Part shown: positions 9,258-18,776 of the stretch, piece by piece
Layout of the letters: every line of letters starts with the position of its first letter
Position numbering within the stretch: position 1 is the first letter of the stretch
Assembly (NCBI RefSeq): GCF_051027545.1
Contig: NZ_CP194902.1
Coordinates: forward strand, 3,720,001-3,784,000
Length of the DNA: 64,000 nucleotides
DNA from: Methylocaldum sp002005105
Lineage (GTDB): Bacteria; Pseudomonadota; Gammaproteobacteria; Methylococcales; Methylococcaceae
Reading direction: 5' to 3'
The notes under the pieces: model-generated
Seen by the model: only the letters and a program-made list of their open reading frames with translations
Told to the model about the DNA's origin: nothing
The model's database searches: none
Made by a program: the position numbers and the translations under genes

Positions 9258-10619
9258 TTACGCGGATGCGCCCAATAATTTTTCCAAATCGTCGAGGCTT
9301 CGTTCGAAGCCGACCGCCTCGTGCAGATCCTGTTGCAGAAAACTCATGATGCCTGGATTCATGGCGATCGCTTCATCGATACGCGGATCGGATCCCTTGT
9401 GATAGGCCCCCACGCTGATCAGATCGCGATTTTGTTGATAGAGGGAGTATAGGCGTTTTAGACGCCTGGCAAGCTGCATATGCCGTTCATCGGCAATGTC
9501 CGTCATCACGCGGCTGATCGAGGCTTCGATATCGATGGCGGGATAATGCCCGGAGTCAGCCAAGGCACGCGACAGCACGATATGGCCGTCGAGTATTCCG
9601 CGCGCCGCGTCGGCGATGGGGTCGTTGGCATCGTCGCCTTCGGCGAGCACGGTATAGAAGGCAGTGATCGACCCTTCCCCTTCATTCCCGTTTCCCGCCC
9701 GCTCCACGAGTTGCGGCAGTTTTGCGAATACCGAGGGAGGATAGCCCTTGGTGGCGGGCGGCTCGTCGATCGCCAGAGCGATCTCGCGTTGCGCCTGCGC
9801 AAAGCGGGTCAGCGAATCCATCAAGAGCAGGACATCGAGACCTCGATTGCGAAAAAACTCGGCTATGCTCGTGGCCAACAAAGCGCCGTGCATGCGCATC
9901 AAAGGCGGGTAATCCGCCGGGGTTGCGATTACGACGGCCTTGGCGCGTCCTTCTTCGCCCAGAATTTTCTGCACGAACTCGTTAACCTCTCTGCCCCGCT
10001 CGCCGATCAGGCCCACCACCACTACATCGGCATTCGTGTATTTGGTCATCATGCCGAGCAGATTGCTCTTGCCAACGCCCGTTCCCGCAAACAATCCGAG
10101 CCGCTGTCCACGGCCGACAGTGAGCAAGGCGTTGATTGCGCGGACCCCGACATCCAAGGGCTCGCGGATCGGCTTCCGCGCCAGCGGATTGATCGCGCTC
10201 CCGGTCAGCGGCATCGAGCAATCGCTCTGCACAGGCCCCTTGCCGTCCAATGGCTTGCCGGCCCCGTCCAACACCCGTCCGAGCAAACCGAAGCCCACTC
10301 GCACGGAAGAGGTTTTGGTCAGCGGTATGACCCGGCAGTCCGGCTCCAAACCCTGGATATCGCCGGTCGGCATCAAATAAATCCGCTCTCCTGCGAAACC
10401 GACAACTTCCGCTTCCACGCCGTTTCCATGCGCTGTCTTGACCAGGCAACGAGCTCCGACGGCCGCTCGGCAGCCGACTGCCTCAAGGGTGAGGCCGACC
10501 ATACGGCTCAGCTTGCCTTCCACCAGCAATTCCGGCGGCTCGTTGAGACGCGCGCGGTAACTGGCCAGTTTCGCGGCCCACAATTCCTTGAGTCTAGGTG
10601 CCGGAGCGAGATTGGTCAT
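9258..10619 (-). CDS. fliI: Flagellum-specific ATPase FliI
   Basis: 453 residues from an ATG at 10619 that overlaps the fliH stop by four bases (ATGA). The same frame stays open much further upstream to 11273, but that extension is the out-of-frame reading of fliH (Arg/Gly-rich) and should not be annotated. F1-type ATPase features are present: Walker A (GTGVGKSN, about 179-186), GERGREV, and Walker B with LLLMDSLTRFAQAQREI. FliI energises loading of export substrates together with FliH and FliJ. Confidence 0.97.
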   Translation of the reverse strand: MTNLAPAPRLKELWAAKLASYRARLNEPPELLVEGKLSRMVGLTLEAVGCRAAVGARCLVKTAHGNGVEAEVVGFAGERIYLMPTGDIQGLEPDCRVIPLTKTSSVRVGFGLLGRVLDGAGKPLDGKGPVQSDCSMPLTGSAINPLARKPIREPLDVGVRAINALLTVGRGQRLGLFAGTGVGKSNLLGMMTKYTNADVVVVGLIGERGREVNEFVQKILGEEGRAKAVVIATPADYPPLMRMHGALLATSIAEFFRNRGLDVLLLMDSLTRFAQAQREIALAIDEPPATKGYPPSVFAKLPQLVERAGNGNEGEGSITAFYTVLAEGDDANDPIADAARGILDGHIVLSRALADSGHYPAIDIEASISRVMTDIADERHMQLARRLKRLYSLYQQNRDLISVGAYHKGSDPRIDEAIAMNPGIMSFLQQDLHEAVGFERSLDDLEKLLGASA

Positions 10620-11323
10620 GACCGATCCTCGTCCCGTTCGCCGCCGAATAAACGTGCGATTGTCGATGCGAGGCGTTTTTCGACTGTGGCGTCGATGTAA
10701 GACGTGTCGGTCGTTACCCGGCAGCCGCCGCGGGTCAAGAGCGGATCTTCGACGACCTTCCAGCGTGGCCCCAATTCGTCCAGCGCGAGTGTAGACCGAA
10801 TCAGCTCCGCATCGTCCGGATGCAAGTGAAGCGCTATTTTCCGCGCACTGGAAGGAAGGATTGCCATGGCTTCGCGCACCACGGCAATGATTTCGCCGGG
10901 CTCGGTTTTCAGCTCTCGCCGAATGAGCTGCTTCGCGACAGCAATCGCCAACGCGACCAGTTCCTGCTCGACGCGATCGCCCACTTCGGCCAGCGGTTCG
11001 CTCAAGCAGTCGATCAATTCCTGTAAGCGCTGGGCCAAAGACGCCGCGTTTACGCGTCCTTCGTCGTATCCCTGGCGGTAACCTTCTTCGCGGCCGTCCC
11101 GATAGCCTTGCTCCGAACCCTCTTTGAATCCAGCGGCGCGGGCTTCCTCGTAAGCTTGCTTCTGCATCGCTTCGATTTCTTCCGCCGTGGGCATCGCCGG
11201 ATAGTCCGTTTCCTCCTCGACCACGACCACGGGACATTCCTCTTCGGGTTCGCCCATGACCGGCAGCTTCCACGGTTCGAGTGAAGCGAGCTCCTCTGCG
11301 GAGAAGCCTTTAAATGAGCTCAT
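10616..11323 (-). CDS. fliH: Flagellar assembly protein FliH (FliI regulator)
   Basis: 235 residues. The central part has the GxxxG-type repeat run typical of FliH (GFKEGSEQGYRDGREEGYRQGYDEG, about residues 66-90, read in short motifs every four residues). A C-terminal stator-like domain follows (ALAIAVAKQLIRRE, then DPLLTRGGCRVTT). FliH dimers bind and restrain FliI. It overlaps the fliG end by 14 bases and fliI by four, indicating translational coupling. Confidence 0.95.
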   Translation of the reverse strand: MSSFKGFSAEELASLEPWKLPVMGEPEEECPVVVVEEETDYPAMPTAEEIEAMQKQAYEEARAAGFKEGSEQGYRDGREEGYRQGYDEGRVNAASLAQRLQELIDCLSEPLAEVGDRVEQELVALAIAVAKQLIRRELKTEPGEIIAVVREAMAILPSSARKIALHLHPDDAELIRSTLALDELGPRWKVVEDPLLTRGGCRVTTDTSYIDATVEKRLASTIARLFGGERDEDRS

Positions 11324-12317
11324 CGCTACCGCCTAACGAGAGTTCGCCGGCCTCCGCCATGCGCCTTGCAATGGCTAGAATATCCTTCTGTGCGGCCTCC
11401 ACCTCGCTTAAGCGGGCCGGGGGCGCGGCCTCCAAATCGTCGCGCAACATCTCTGCCGCCCGGCGCGACATGTTGCTGAAAATCTTTTCTTTCAGCGCGT
11501 CATCGGCGCCGCGCAGCGCGAGCAATAACGAATCCGTCGACACTTCGCGAAGCAAGGTCTGGATGCCCCGATCATCGATATCGACCAGATCGTCGAATAC
11601 GAACATCTTGTCCTGGATCTTTTGGCTGAGGTCCGGATTGACTTCGCTGATCTGTTCCATGATCGAGGCTTCGACGGTGCTCTCGATAAAATTGAGAATA
11701 TTGGCCGCGGTTTCGATGCCGCCGAGTGTCGACGATTTGACATTCGCATTCCCGCTCAGCTGTCTTTCCATGATGTCGTCAAGCTCGCGAAGGGCCGCCG
11801 GCTGTACGCCGGTGAGCGTAGCCACGCGCATGATGAGGTCCGGCCGCGCCCGTTCAGGGAGATAGCCGAGGGTTTCCGCGGCTTGGTCGCTGTCCAATAG
11901 AGACAAGATGATCGCGATGATTTGCGGGTGTTCGAGCCGGATCAGATCGGCGATGGCGCGTGGGTCCATCCATTTGAGCTGTTCCAGGCCCTTGCTGTTG
12001 CGGCCCAACAGGATACGGTCACAAACGCTGCTGGCCTTGTCGGCTCCCAAGGCCTGGGTAAGGAGATTGCGGATATATTCTTCCGAATTCACGCCCAGGG
12101 CGGTCTGGTTGCGGATATCGTCCACGAATTTCCCGAGGACGTCTTCCACCATTGGCATGGTGATGTTGCGAAGCTCAGCCATGGCCGCACCGATTTGCTG
12201 AACCTCTTTCGGCGACATGTGCTTGAGCACTTCCGCCGCCCTATCCTGCCCGACCGTCAGAAAGAACAGCGCGGCCCTCTGCGGCCCGTCCAATCTGCTC
12301 GACTCTGCTTCAGCCAT
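11310..12317 (-). CDS. fliG: Flagellar motor switch protein FliG
   Basis: 335 residues, the usual FliG length. The N-terminal domain that binds FliF, the middle FliM-binding domain with the EHPQ motif (RLEHPQIIAIILS), and the C-terminal torque domain with charged residues (FVFDDLVDIDDRGIQTLLREV) are all in place. It forms the rotor ring that meets the stator. Its start overlaps the fliF stop by eight bases. Confidence 0.98.
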   Translation of the reverse strand: MAEAESSRLDGPQRAALFFLTVGQDRAAEVLKHMSPKEVQQIGAAMAELRNITMPMVEDVLGKFVDDIRNQTALGVNSEEYIRNLLTQALGADKASSVCDRILLGRNSKGLEQLKWMDPRAIADLIRLEHPQIIAIILSLLDSDQAAETLGYLPERARPDLIMRVATLTGVQPAALRELDDIMERQLSGNANVKSSTLGGIETAANILNFIESTVEASIMEQISEVNPDLSQKIQDKMFVFDDLVDIDDRGIQTLLREVSTDSLLLALRGADDALKEKIFSNMSRRAAEMLRDDLEAAPPARLSEVEAAQKDILAIARRMAEAGELSLGGSDELI

Positions 12318-14016
12318 TCACGTTCATCCAGTTCTTGATGACCTGCGCGACGCGCTTTGGATCCTGATCCACTGCCCTCTGCGCGAAAACCACGCGCTTT
12401 TCATGACTTTCGGGCGCTTCCAGCATCAACAGCTCTTCGTCCTCGTTCTCCTTTGAGATTTCGCGTGGCTCGCGGGCATCGACGATCGCGCCATCTTTAG
12501 TAGCCGAATCCGCTATGTCATTCGCATCGGCGCCGGACGATTCGCCTCGTCCCACTAGGCCTTTCACCGCCGGACGAAGGACGCCGAAGACCAGCACGAG
12601 CACGATTAGCGCTGCTCCCGCTTGCTTGACGATCGACCAAAACCAATCCTGCTCCCAAACCGGCGCAACCGGCAAAGTTTCGATCTCGCTGCGGAAGGCC
12701 GCGTTGGTTACGGTAACCCGGTCTCCGCGCGCGGCATCGTACCCTACGGCCTCCTTCACCAGATTGGCGAAACGAGTCAGATCTTCCTCGCTGTAGGGTT
12801 GGAGAGTCACCCCATTATCGCCTTGTGGAACGTGCTGATAGTCGACTACCACCGCGGCGGTGATGCGGCGGATGACACCCGCCCCTAGACGGGAGTGACT
12901 GATGGTCTTGTCCAGTTCGTAATTTCGGGTAGCGCTTTTGACGGTGCTGAGAGGAGGCTCCGAAGGGTTTTGCCCGGGTTGCGCTGCGCCAGTTGTTTCA
13001 GGCGCGATACCGGCAGGCGGCGGCTGATTCGACAGGGCTCCTGGCACGCCCTGCACTGCCGAGCCTTTGTTTTGTTCCTCGTTGGTCTGTTCGCTGCGCA
13101 AGGCGGGCAGGTCCGGGTTGTAGACTTCCTGAGTGCGCTCGGTGACGGTGAAATCGATATCAGCGGTGACCTGGGTGCGAAGCCCATCCCTGCCGACCAC
13201 CGGGCTCAAGATGTTTTCGATACGCTCGATGAGATGCTCCTCGACCTGCTTTTTGTAGTCGAATTGCTTGGCGTTCGGATATAGGTCATTGCCGTTGTCC
13301 TTGGCATTGAGCAGATGCCCCCGCTGATCGACGACCGTAACTTGTCCGGGTTCCAACTGCGGCACGCTGGACGCCACTAGATGGACGATAGCCTCCACTT
13401 GTCCCGGCTCCAGGCCGCGTCCCGAATGCAATTCGACCATAACGGAAGCGCTGGGTTTTTTAGCTTGCCGCACGAATACCGATTCTTTCGGCAAGGCCAG
13501 ATGAACGCGGGCCGATTTGACATTCCGAATGGTGGTGATCGAACGGGCAATCTCTCCCTCCAAAGCGCGTTGATACCGCGCGCCCTCAACCATTTGGCTA
13601 GCGCCAAAACCCGACTGTTTTTCCAACAGTTCGAAGCCGGTACCGCTTTCCTTGGGCAACCCCATCCCGGCCAGTTTCAATCGCACCGCATGGACCTGAT
13701 CGGCCGGAACCAATATGGCGCCGGTCGCCGGCTGGATCTGGTGTTGTATGTTGAGTTTTTGCAACGCTTCGACGATTTCTCCGCCCTCCTTTTCCTCCAA
13801 GTTGGAAAACAAGGTTGCATATTCGGTTTTGTTAGCCCACAGCAGCACGGCGATCGCCGTCGCCACCGTGAACGCGAGAGCGGCGATCAAGCCGATTTGT
13901 CGGCCGCGCGGCATCCGCATCCAGGTCCTGAGGACCGGCGACGATTTCTCGCTTTGGACGACCGCGGCTTGCCCGCCCGGCACCAGGTTTTTGCTTTCGC
14001 TTTGACTGAGTTCCAT
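12310..14016 (-). CDS. fliF: Flagellar MS-ring protein FliF
   Basis: 568 residues. A first membrane segment at about 41-62, YscJ/FliF ring-building domains (TEYATLFSNLEEKEGGEIVEAL; VHLALPKESVF), a long Pro/Gln/Asn-rich periplasmic insert near 310-370, a second membrane segment at about 460-485, and a C-terminal FliG-binding tail (KRVAQVIKNWMNVNG). This is the scaffold on which the motor and export apparatus are built. It starts 20 bp after fliE. Confidence 0.97.
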   Translation of the reverse strand: MELSQSESKNLVPGGQAAVVQSEKSSPVLRTWMRMPRGRQIGLIAALAFTVATAIAVLLWANKTEYATLFSNLEEKEGGEIVEALQKLNIQHQIQPATGAILVPADQVHAVRLKLAGMGLPKESGTGFELLEKQSGFGASQMVEGARYQRALEGEIARSITTIRNVKSARVHLALPKESVFVRQAKKPSASVMVELHSGRGLEPGQVEAIVHLVASSVPQLEPGQVTVVDQRGHLLNAKDNGNDLYPNAKQFDYKKQVEEHLIERIENILSPVVGRDGLRTQVTADIDFTVTERTQEVYNPDLPALRSEQTNEEQNKGSAVQGVPGALSNQPPPAGIAPETTGAAQPGQNPSEPPLSTVKSATRNYELDKTISHSRLGAGVIRRITAAVVVDYQHVPQGDNGVTLQPYSEEDLTRFANLVKEAVGYDAARGDRVTVTNAAFRSEIETLPVAPVWEQDWFWSIVKQAGAALIVLVLVFGVLRPAVKGLVGRGESSGADANDIADSATKDGAIVDAREPREISKENEDEELLMLEAPESHEKRVVFAQRAVDQDPKRVAQVIKNWMNVNG

Positions 14017-14036
14017 CTGGCGCTATCGTTTCCGGA

Positions 14037-14348
14037 CTACATGGGCATGTTCATGACGTCCTTGTAAGCCTCCACAAGCTTGTTCCTGACCTGTACCATG
14101 GCCTGGAACGACAGACTGGCTTTCTGCAGCGAGATCATCACTTCCGACAGATTGGCATCGGTCGCGCCGGACTCGAACGCTTCCGCCAATTTGTTGGCTT
14201 GCTGCTGAGTTTCGTTGACCTTGTCGATCGAATCCTTGAGCAAAGTGCCAAAATCGACCGCGTTATCGGTAGGCAATGCGGTGCTGCGGGCCTGATCCCG
14301 CATGATGCGCATTTGTGTGAGAACCTTATTGATATCGAGCTCGCTCAT
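14037..14348 (-). CDS. fliE: Flagellar hook-basal body adaptor FliE
   Basis: 103 residues, normal for FliE, which joins the MS ring to the proximal rod. The C-terminal block is conserved (LSEVMISLQKASLSFQAMVQVRNKLVEAYKDVMNMPM read in pieces: SLQKAS, VRNKLVEAY, MNMPM). It is the first gene of the fliEFGHIJK run and has a sigma-54-type promoter motif directly upstream. Confidence 0.96.
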   Translation of the reverse strand: MSELDINKVLTQMRIMRDQARSTALPTDNAVDFGTLLKDSIDKVNETQQQANKLAEAFESGATDANLSEVMISLQKASLSFQAMVQVRNKLVEAYKDVMNMPM

Positions 14349-14382
14349 GGTAATGCCCGTTTTTTGTCACTACGCCCATAAA

Positions 14383-14398
14383 TGCATGATCCGCGCCA
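14383..14398 (-). promoter_or_regulatory. Sigma-54 (-24/-12) promoter for fliE
   Basis: On the minus strand TGGCGCG, four bases, then ATGCA gives the required GG-N10-GC spacing and matches the consensus TGGCACG-N4-TTGCA at all but two positions. The GC element lies about 36 bases before the fliE ATG and the site sits just after the fleR stop. In Pseudomonas and Vibrio, fliE is a sigma-54 target of FleR/FlrC or FleQ, so the fit of motif and context is good. Confidence 0.75.
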
Positions 14399-14401
14399 AC
14401 G

Positions 14402-15745
14402 TTATACGGCCGCCAGATGGCCGGCTTCGCGCATCTTGGCAAGCTTGTAGCGGAGCGTCCGTTCGCTGATTCCCAGCCGCTCCGCAGTCGATTTACGGCT
14501 GCCGTTCTGCTCCTTCAGCGTATCCAGAATGATTTTTTCCTCGTGGGTCCGCAGGCCGCCCATCAGCGAGTCGGCGGCGGATGAATCGGGCTCCGGCGAA
14601 ATTCCGTCGCTGCCGTAGAGATCATCCTCGAACACCAGATCTTCGGGCGCGATGCGACCGCCGGATTGGAGTATCAAGGCTCTTTGAATCGAGTTGTCCA
14701 ACTCCCGCACGTTACCCGGCCATCGGTAGGCCGACAGCCGATCGGCCGCTTCCTTGCTCAGTTCAGGTAACGGTTTGCCGCTACGCCAGTGACGCCGGAC
14801 AAAGGCTTCCGCCAGCGGAACAATGTCTTCCTTCCGTTCCCGTAACGGCGGGATGGTCAGCGGAAAGACGCTTAAGCGGTAATAAAGGTCTTCCCTGAAA
14901 AGCCCGCGGCTGATCCATTCTTTCGGATTCCGGTTGGTGGTCGCCAATATGCGGATATCCAGTGCGAGCGGCTTGCGTCCGCCGAGACGCTCGACTTCGC
15001 GTTCCTGAAGAACCCTGAGCAACTTCGCCTGTAGGGGCAGGTTCATCTCGGATATTTCATCGAGCAGCACGGTGCCGCCTTGAGCCATTTCGAGTTTCCC
15101 AGGCACTGTTTGGACCGCTCCGGTGTAAGCGCCTTTCTCATAACCGAAAAGCTCCGCCTCGAGCATGTTTTCGGGGATCGCGGCACAGTTTATGGCCACG
15201 AAAGGGCCCTTGTGCCGAAGGGAACTCTGATGGATATAGCGAGCCAGCACTTCCTTGCCGGTTCCGCTCTCACCCTGAATGAGCACCGTTGCGTCGGATT
15301 TCGCGATCCGTGCCGCCAAGCCTAGCAGCTTTTTCATCGCCGGGCTTTCCGCCACTCGTCCGTCTGTTTTCTCCGGCTTCGGCAGGATACGTCGCGATAC
15401 CTGCTCGACCAAGGTTTCCGCCGCAAAGGGCTTGACCAGATAGTCGCAGGCTCCTGCCTGCATCGCTTGAACCGCATTTTCAATAGTGCCGTAGGCGGTC
15501 ATGAGGAGGACCGGAACATCCGGATAGTCCGCTCTGATGCGTTCGAGCAGGCTCAGTCCGTGCAATTTAGGCATCTGCACGTCGCTGATCACCAGTCTTA
15601 CCTGCGACTCTGCCAATTTGGCGAGCGCCTCCGCGCCATCCCCTGCGGCCATGGTCCGATAACCGGCGATTTCCAAAGTATCCGTCAAGGCCTCCGACAA
15701 GGAGGGGTCGTCTTCGACGATCAAAATGTCAGTTTGCTGCATCAT
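14402..15745 (-). CDS. fleR: Sigma-54-dependent flagellar response regulator FleR/FlrC
   Basis: 447 residues. An N-terminal receiver domain (acidic pair near 11-13, phospho-acceptor Asp at about 55 in VISDVQMP, Lys in LVKPF) is followed by an AAA+ domain with Walker A GESGTGKE (about 158-165) and GAYTGA (205-210, the sigma-54 contact loop), then a C-terminal Fis-type HTH (RKSTAERLGISERTLRYKL). A GGGAGGAG Shine-Dalgarno directly precedes two adjacent ATG codons (15745 and 15742); the GTG at 15766 has no such site and is rejected as start. The gene overlaps the fleS end. It should be phosphorylated by FleS and activate mid-class flagellar operons such as fliE onward. Confidence 0.94.
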   Translation of the reverse strand: MMQQTDILIVEDDPSLSEALTDTLEIAGYRTMAAGDGAEALAKLAESQVRLVISDVQMPKLHGLSLLERIRADYPDVPVLLMTAYGTIENAVQAMQAGACDYLVKPFAAETLVEQVSRRILPKPEKTDGRVAESPAMKKLLGLAARIAKSDATVLIQGESGTGKEVLARYIHQSSLRHKGPFVAINCAAIPENMLEAELFGYEKGAYTGAVQTVPGKLEMAQGGTVLLDEISEMNLPLQAKLLRVLQEREVERLGGRKPLALDIRILATTNRNPKEWISRGLFREDLYYRLSVFPLTIPPLRERKEDIVPLAEAFVRRHWRSGKPLPELSKEAADRLSAYRWPGNVRELDNSIQRALILQSGGRIAPEDLVFEDDLYGSDGISPEPDSSAADSLMGGLRTHEEKIILDTLKEQNGSRKSTAERLGISERTLRYKLAKMREAGHLAAV

Positions 15746-17060
15746 CTCCTCCCATAAAGGCGGCACGGCCGGAAAAGTTGCCCGGCAAAGGCGTGCCGCC
15801 AGGACTTAAGGGCAGTCGAATACGAAAGGTCGTACCAAAACCCTCCGAGGATTCGCACCAGATTCGCCCGAGATGCGCTTTGACCACGTATTCGGCGATC
15901 GCCAACCCGAGTCCGGTGCCGTTGGCTCGGGTTGTGAAAAACGGCTCGAAAATCCGTGCTCTGATGCCTTCGGCAATACCCGGACCATCGTCCGACACGC
16001 TGATGTCCAGATATCGAGGCTCGCGCCGATCCGCCACGACCGTTACGCTGCCCTCGCCGCCCATGGCGTCCACGGCGTTGCTGACCAAGTTGATCAGTAT
16101 GCCCAGGAGCGCGTCGCCGTTGCCGTGCAGATCGTCTTCGTCGGACCGGTTGGCAACCGTGAAACGTATCGATTTGCCCTGCATCAACGGCTCACAGTTT
16201 TCCACGAGCTTGGTCATGAGCTCGCTGATCGAGAACCGCTCCTTGGCCAAGGTTCCCATCCGGGCGAAGGTCAGCATATCGTTGACCTGACGCTCCAAGT
16301 GGTGGAGCCGCTCGGTCAGCTTGGCTGCAAATTTCGAGCGGTGGGAAACGTCAAGATCGGATTTTGCGAGATGAGAGGCGTAGAGCAGCGCGGTTGCCAA
16401 AGGCGTGCGCACCTGATGGGCAAGGCTCGCCACCATTTCCCCCAGTGCCGAGAGTCGCCTTTGATGATCCGCCCACTCCTGGAGAGAGCGCATTTCCGTT
16501 ACGTCCGTAAGGAGCACGATTTGCCCCGGTTCATCGCCGAGCGGGCTGAGGGTAAGGCTTATGGTTTTTCCATCGGGCAAGAGTCTTTGGTGGGGGTTTT
16601 CGACGATCGGCAAGGCATTCAGGACGTCGCGCCACATCCGTCCCAAAAGCGGTTCGCCGAGAAACAGCCCGGCAACCGGGTTGTACTCTACGATCAGACC
16701 GCGACCGTCGATCACGACCACGCCGCCCGGCAGAGTCTTCAGGAGTAATTGTAGGCGGTTGGCCAATAACTCTTTTTCGGCCAAGGTTTTCAGTCGCTCG
16801 CTTCGGGCAGCCGCGAGCTCTTCGCTGAGACGCGCGACTTGGGCTTCGAGGTCGAGGTAGGACTGGGTCAGATTCTCGGAAAGCGCATTGAATACCTGGA
16901 AGGCATCCTGCAAGCGCTGGGCATTGTCGAAAATTTGGTTGACCAAGGGAGCGCCGAGTCCGGTAAAAGTTGAACCTGACCGGCGAGAAGCAATCAAAGT
17001 GCCACTTTGTTGCCCCATAAAAACAATGGCTTGGACGGCCTCCTTTTGGAGGGACGTCAA
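15729..17060 (-). CDS. fleS: Flagellar sensor histidine kinase FleS/FlrB
   Basis: 443 residues with no membrane segment, as for cytoplasmic FleS/FlrB. There is a coiled-coil stretch (about 50-108), a PAS domain (about 109-190), an H-box with phospho-acceptor His near 215 (ASLAHQVRTPL) and an HATPase domain (NLVSNAVDAM, DNGPG-type DDGPGIAEGI, TGLGLAI). It pairs with fleR directly downstream. Its start overlaps the fleQ stop by four bases (ATGA), so fleQ, fleS and fleR look like one transcription unit here. Confidence 0.94.
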   Translation of the reverse strand: MTSLQKEAVQAIVFMGQQSGTLIASRRSGSTFTGLGAPLVNQIFDNAQRLQDAFQVFNALSENLTQSYLDLEAQVARLSEELAAARSERLKTLAEKELLANRLQLLLKTLPGGVVVIDGRGLIVEYNPVAGLFLGEPLLGRMWRDVLNALPIVENPHQRLLPDGKTISLTLSPLGDEPGQIVLLTDVTEMRSLQEWADHQRRLSALGEMVASLAHQVRTPLATALLYASHLAKSDLDVSHRSKFAAKLTERLHHLERQVNDMLTFARMGTLAKERFSISELMTKLVENCEPLMQGKSIRFTVANRSDEDDLHGNGDALLGILINLVSNAVDAMGGEGSVTVVADRREPRYLDISVSDDGPGIAEGIRARIFEPFFTTRANGTGLGLAIAEYVVKAHLGRIWCESSEGFGTTFRIRLPLSPGGTPLPGNFSGRAAFMGGDDAAN

Positions 17061-18463
17061 ATTACCGTCGTCTCTTCTCCCCGCAAGCCGTATTTGCGCA
17101 ACTTCTCGACCAAAGTCGTGCGGCGCATTTTGAGAAGATTGGCGGCGTGGGCCACGACGCCGTTACACTCGTCCAGGGCCTGCTTGATCAACTCGCATTC
17201 CAGATTGTTCAAATGCTCGCGCAAGTCCAAACCTTCTCCCGGCAAGCGGGCAAGGACGAGTCCATCGGTAGCGGATACACTTTCGGCGTTCGGCTCGCGC
17301 CTGAGCGTGGCGTCTTCCGGTTTGACATACTGTTGGAATTTTTCCGGCAAATCTGCCGCATCGACGACGCCGTTTGGAAATAATATCGCTAGACGCTCGA
17401 TCAAATTGGCCAGTTCACGTACGTTTCCTGGCCAATGGTACCGCTGCAAAACCCGAAGAGCGGCCGGCGTAAGCCGCATGTCTCCCCGCTTTTCGGCTTT
17501 GAGACGGGCGGTAAGATCCTCGACCAGAGTCGGTACGTCTTCCAGTCGCTCGCGCAGCGACGGTACATCGATCGGAAAGACATTGAGACGGTAATAAAGA
17601 TCTTCCCTAAATCGGTTCCGGCCGATTTCCTCTTCCAGATTGCGGTGAGTCGCCGCGATGATGCGTACGTCGCACTGAATGGTCCTATTGCTGCCTACCC
17701 TCTCGAAGCAGCGCTCCTGCAAGACTCGCAGCAACTTTACCTGCATCGACAGGGGCATGTCCCCGATTTCATCCAAAAACAGCGTGCCGCCTTCGGCCAT
17801 TTCGAAACGTCCTTGGCGGGAACTGAGCGCCCCGGTGAAAGCGCCCTTCTCGTGACCGAAAAGCTCGCTTTCCAGCAGCTCACCCGGTATGGCGCCGCAA
17901 TTCACGGGTACGAACGGCTTGCTTCGGCGGGCGGAGTAATAATGTAAGTTGCGAGCGATAACCTCTTTGCCGGTGCCCGACTCGCCTAAGATCAGAACCG
18001 TTGCGTCGGACGGAGCGACTTGCTGAATGAGTTTGCGCGTGCGTTGGACGGCTGCGCTGGCGCCGGTCAAGCTGCGAAACAACTCCGAAGGACGGACGTT
18101 GACCACTTCCGGCGCTCCCCGGCTGATCTTTTCGAGGCAGGCGCTCAACGTCGCGTGATTGGTCGGCCAGGCCAATACGGCGGAAGCTCTGTTTTCCAGC
18201 CCGGCCGGCAAAGGTCTTGTCGGCGACTTATCCATTACTAGGACAAGCGGCGCTTGCCTGTAAAGCTCCACGATCCGCAAAACCACCTTTTCGATGTCGT
18301 CGTCCACGCCGACGAAGATTGCGTCGAATTCCGGTTCAGTTTCGTCTCTGAGGGTATCCAAATCGCATGCGATGACCTCACAATCAAGGAACCTAAGAAT
18401 AATCCTCAGTTCGGTCAACAAGGCGCTATCGCTTTGGAGTAATAAAATTCGGCGCAAGCCCAT
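17057..18463 (-). CDS. fleQ: Flagellar master regulator FleQ/FlrA (sigma-54 activator)
   Basis: 468 residues. The N-terminal receiver-like domain (about 1-115) lacks a normal phospho-acceptor Asp environment, as in FleQ. The AAA+ domain has Walker A GESGTGKE (160-167), GAFTGA (207-212) and Walker B GGTLFLDEIGD (225-235), and ends in a Fis-type HTH (AANLLKMRRTTLVEKLRKYG). In Pseudomonas FleQ is a c-di-GMP-binding class I regulator that also controls exopolysaccharide genes. The c-di-GMP binding residues were not checked here. It is the promoter-proximal gene of the block and divergent from the FHA gene. Confidence 0.93.
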   Translation of the reverse strand: MGLRRILLLQSDSALLTELRIILRFLDCEVIACDLDTLRDETEPEFDAIFVGVDDDIEKVVLRIVELYRQAPLVLVMDKSPTRPLPAGLENRASAVLAWPTNHATLSACLEKISRGAPEVVNVRPSELFRSLTGASAAVQRTRKLIQQVAPSDATVLILGESGTGKEVIARNLHYYSARRSKPFVPVNCGAIPGELLESELFGHEKGAFTGALSSRQGRFEMAEGGTLFLDEIGDMPLSMQVKLLRVLQERCFERVGSNRTIQCDVRIIAATHRNLEEEIGRNRFREDLYYRLNVFPIDVPSLRERLEDVPTLVEDLTARLKAEKRGDMRLTPAALRVLQRYHWPGNVRELANLIERLAILFPNGVVDAADLPEKFQQYVKPEDATLRREPNAESVSATDGLVLARLPGEGLDLREHLNNLECELIKQALDECNGVVAHAANLLKMRRTTLVEKLRKYGLRGEETTVI

Positions 18464-18776
18464 CTAGTTTGCTCTCCAATGGCCCGACCCTGAAACGTGA
18501 GTCGACCGGTTCGGATGGTATGGTAAATATGCAACAACAAACGGCTTGAAAGTTTAGCCGTCAAAATATCGTCGTCAACAGAACGTTTTTTAGGCGAACA
18601 TCGAAATGCATCAATTCAGCGAGCGGGAAATAGCGATATAAGCTATTTTTTATTTATTTGAAAAAAGCCGAGTCGCCGATTAGCGACACAAATATTAACG
18701 TGACGCGAACGAGACAAGGGAATAGCATGTATACTTTTGACAACAATCGACTTTATGTATCAAGGCGAGCTTTTTA
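18464..18776 (+). promoter_or_regulatory. Divergent intergenic region fleQ / FHA gene
   Basis: 313 bp between divergent genes. On the plus strand a perfect TTGACA lies at 18737-18742, 34 bases before the FHA start, but a -10 at usual spacing is poor (TATCAA at 18758-18763, 15 bases apart). A very AT-rich stretch spans 18640-18666. No convincing fleQ promoter could be picked on the minus strand. Confidence 0.3.

Noticed and set aside
9480..10700. 406-codon plus-strand open frame opposite fliI
   Set aside because: Antisense shadow of a GC-rich gene; no domain, no ribosome site, and fliI itself is certain.
10620..11273. Long N-terminal extension of the fliI reading frame
   Set aside because: It is fliH read in another frame (Arg/Gly-rich, no homology); the ATG at 10619 overlapping the fliH stop gives the normal FliI length.
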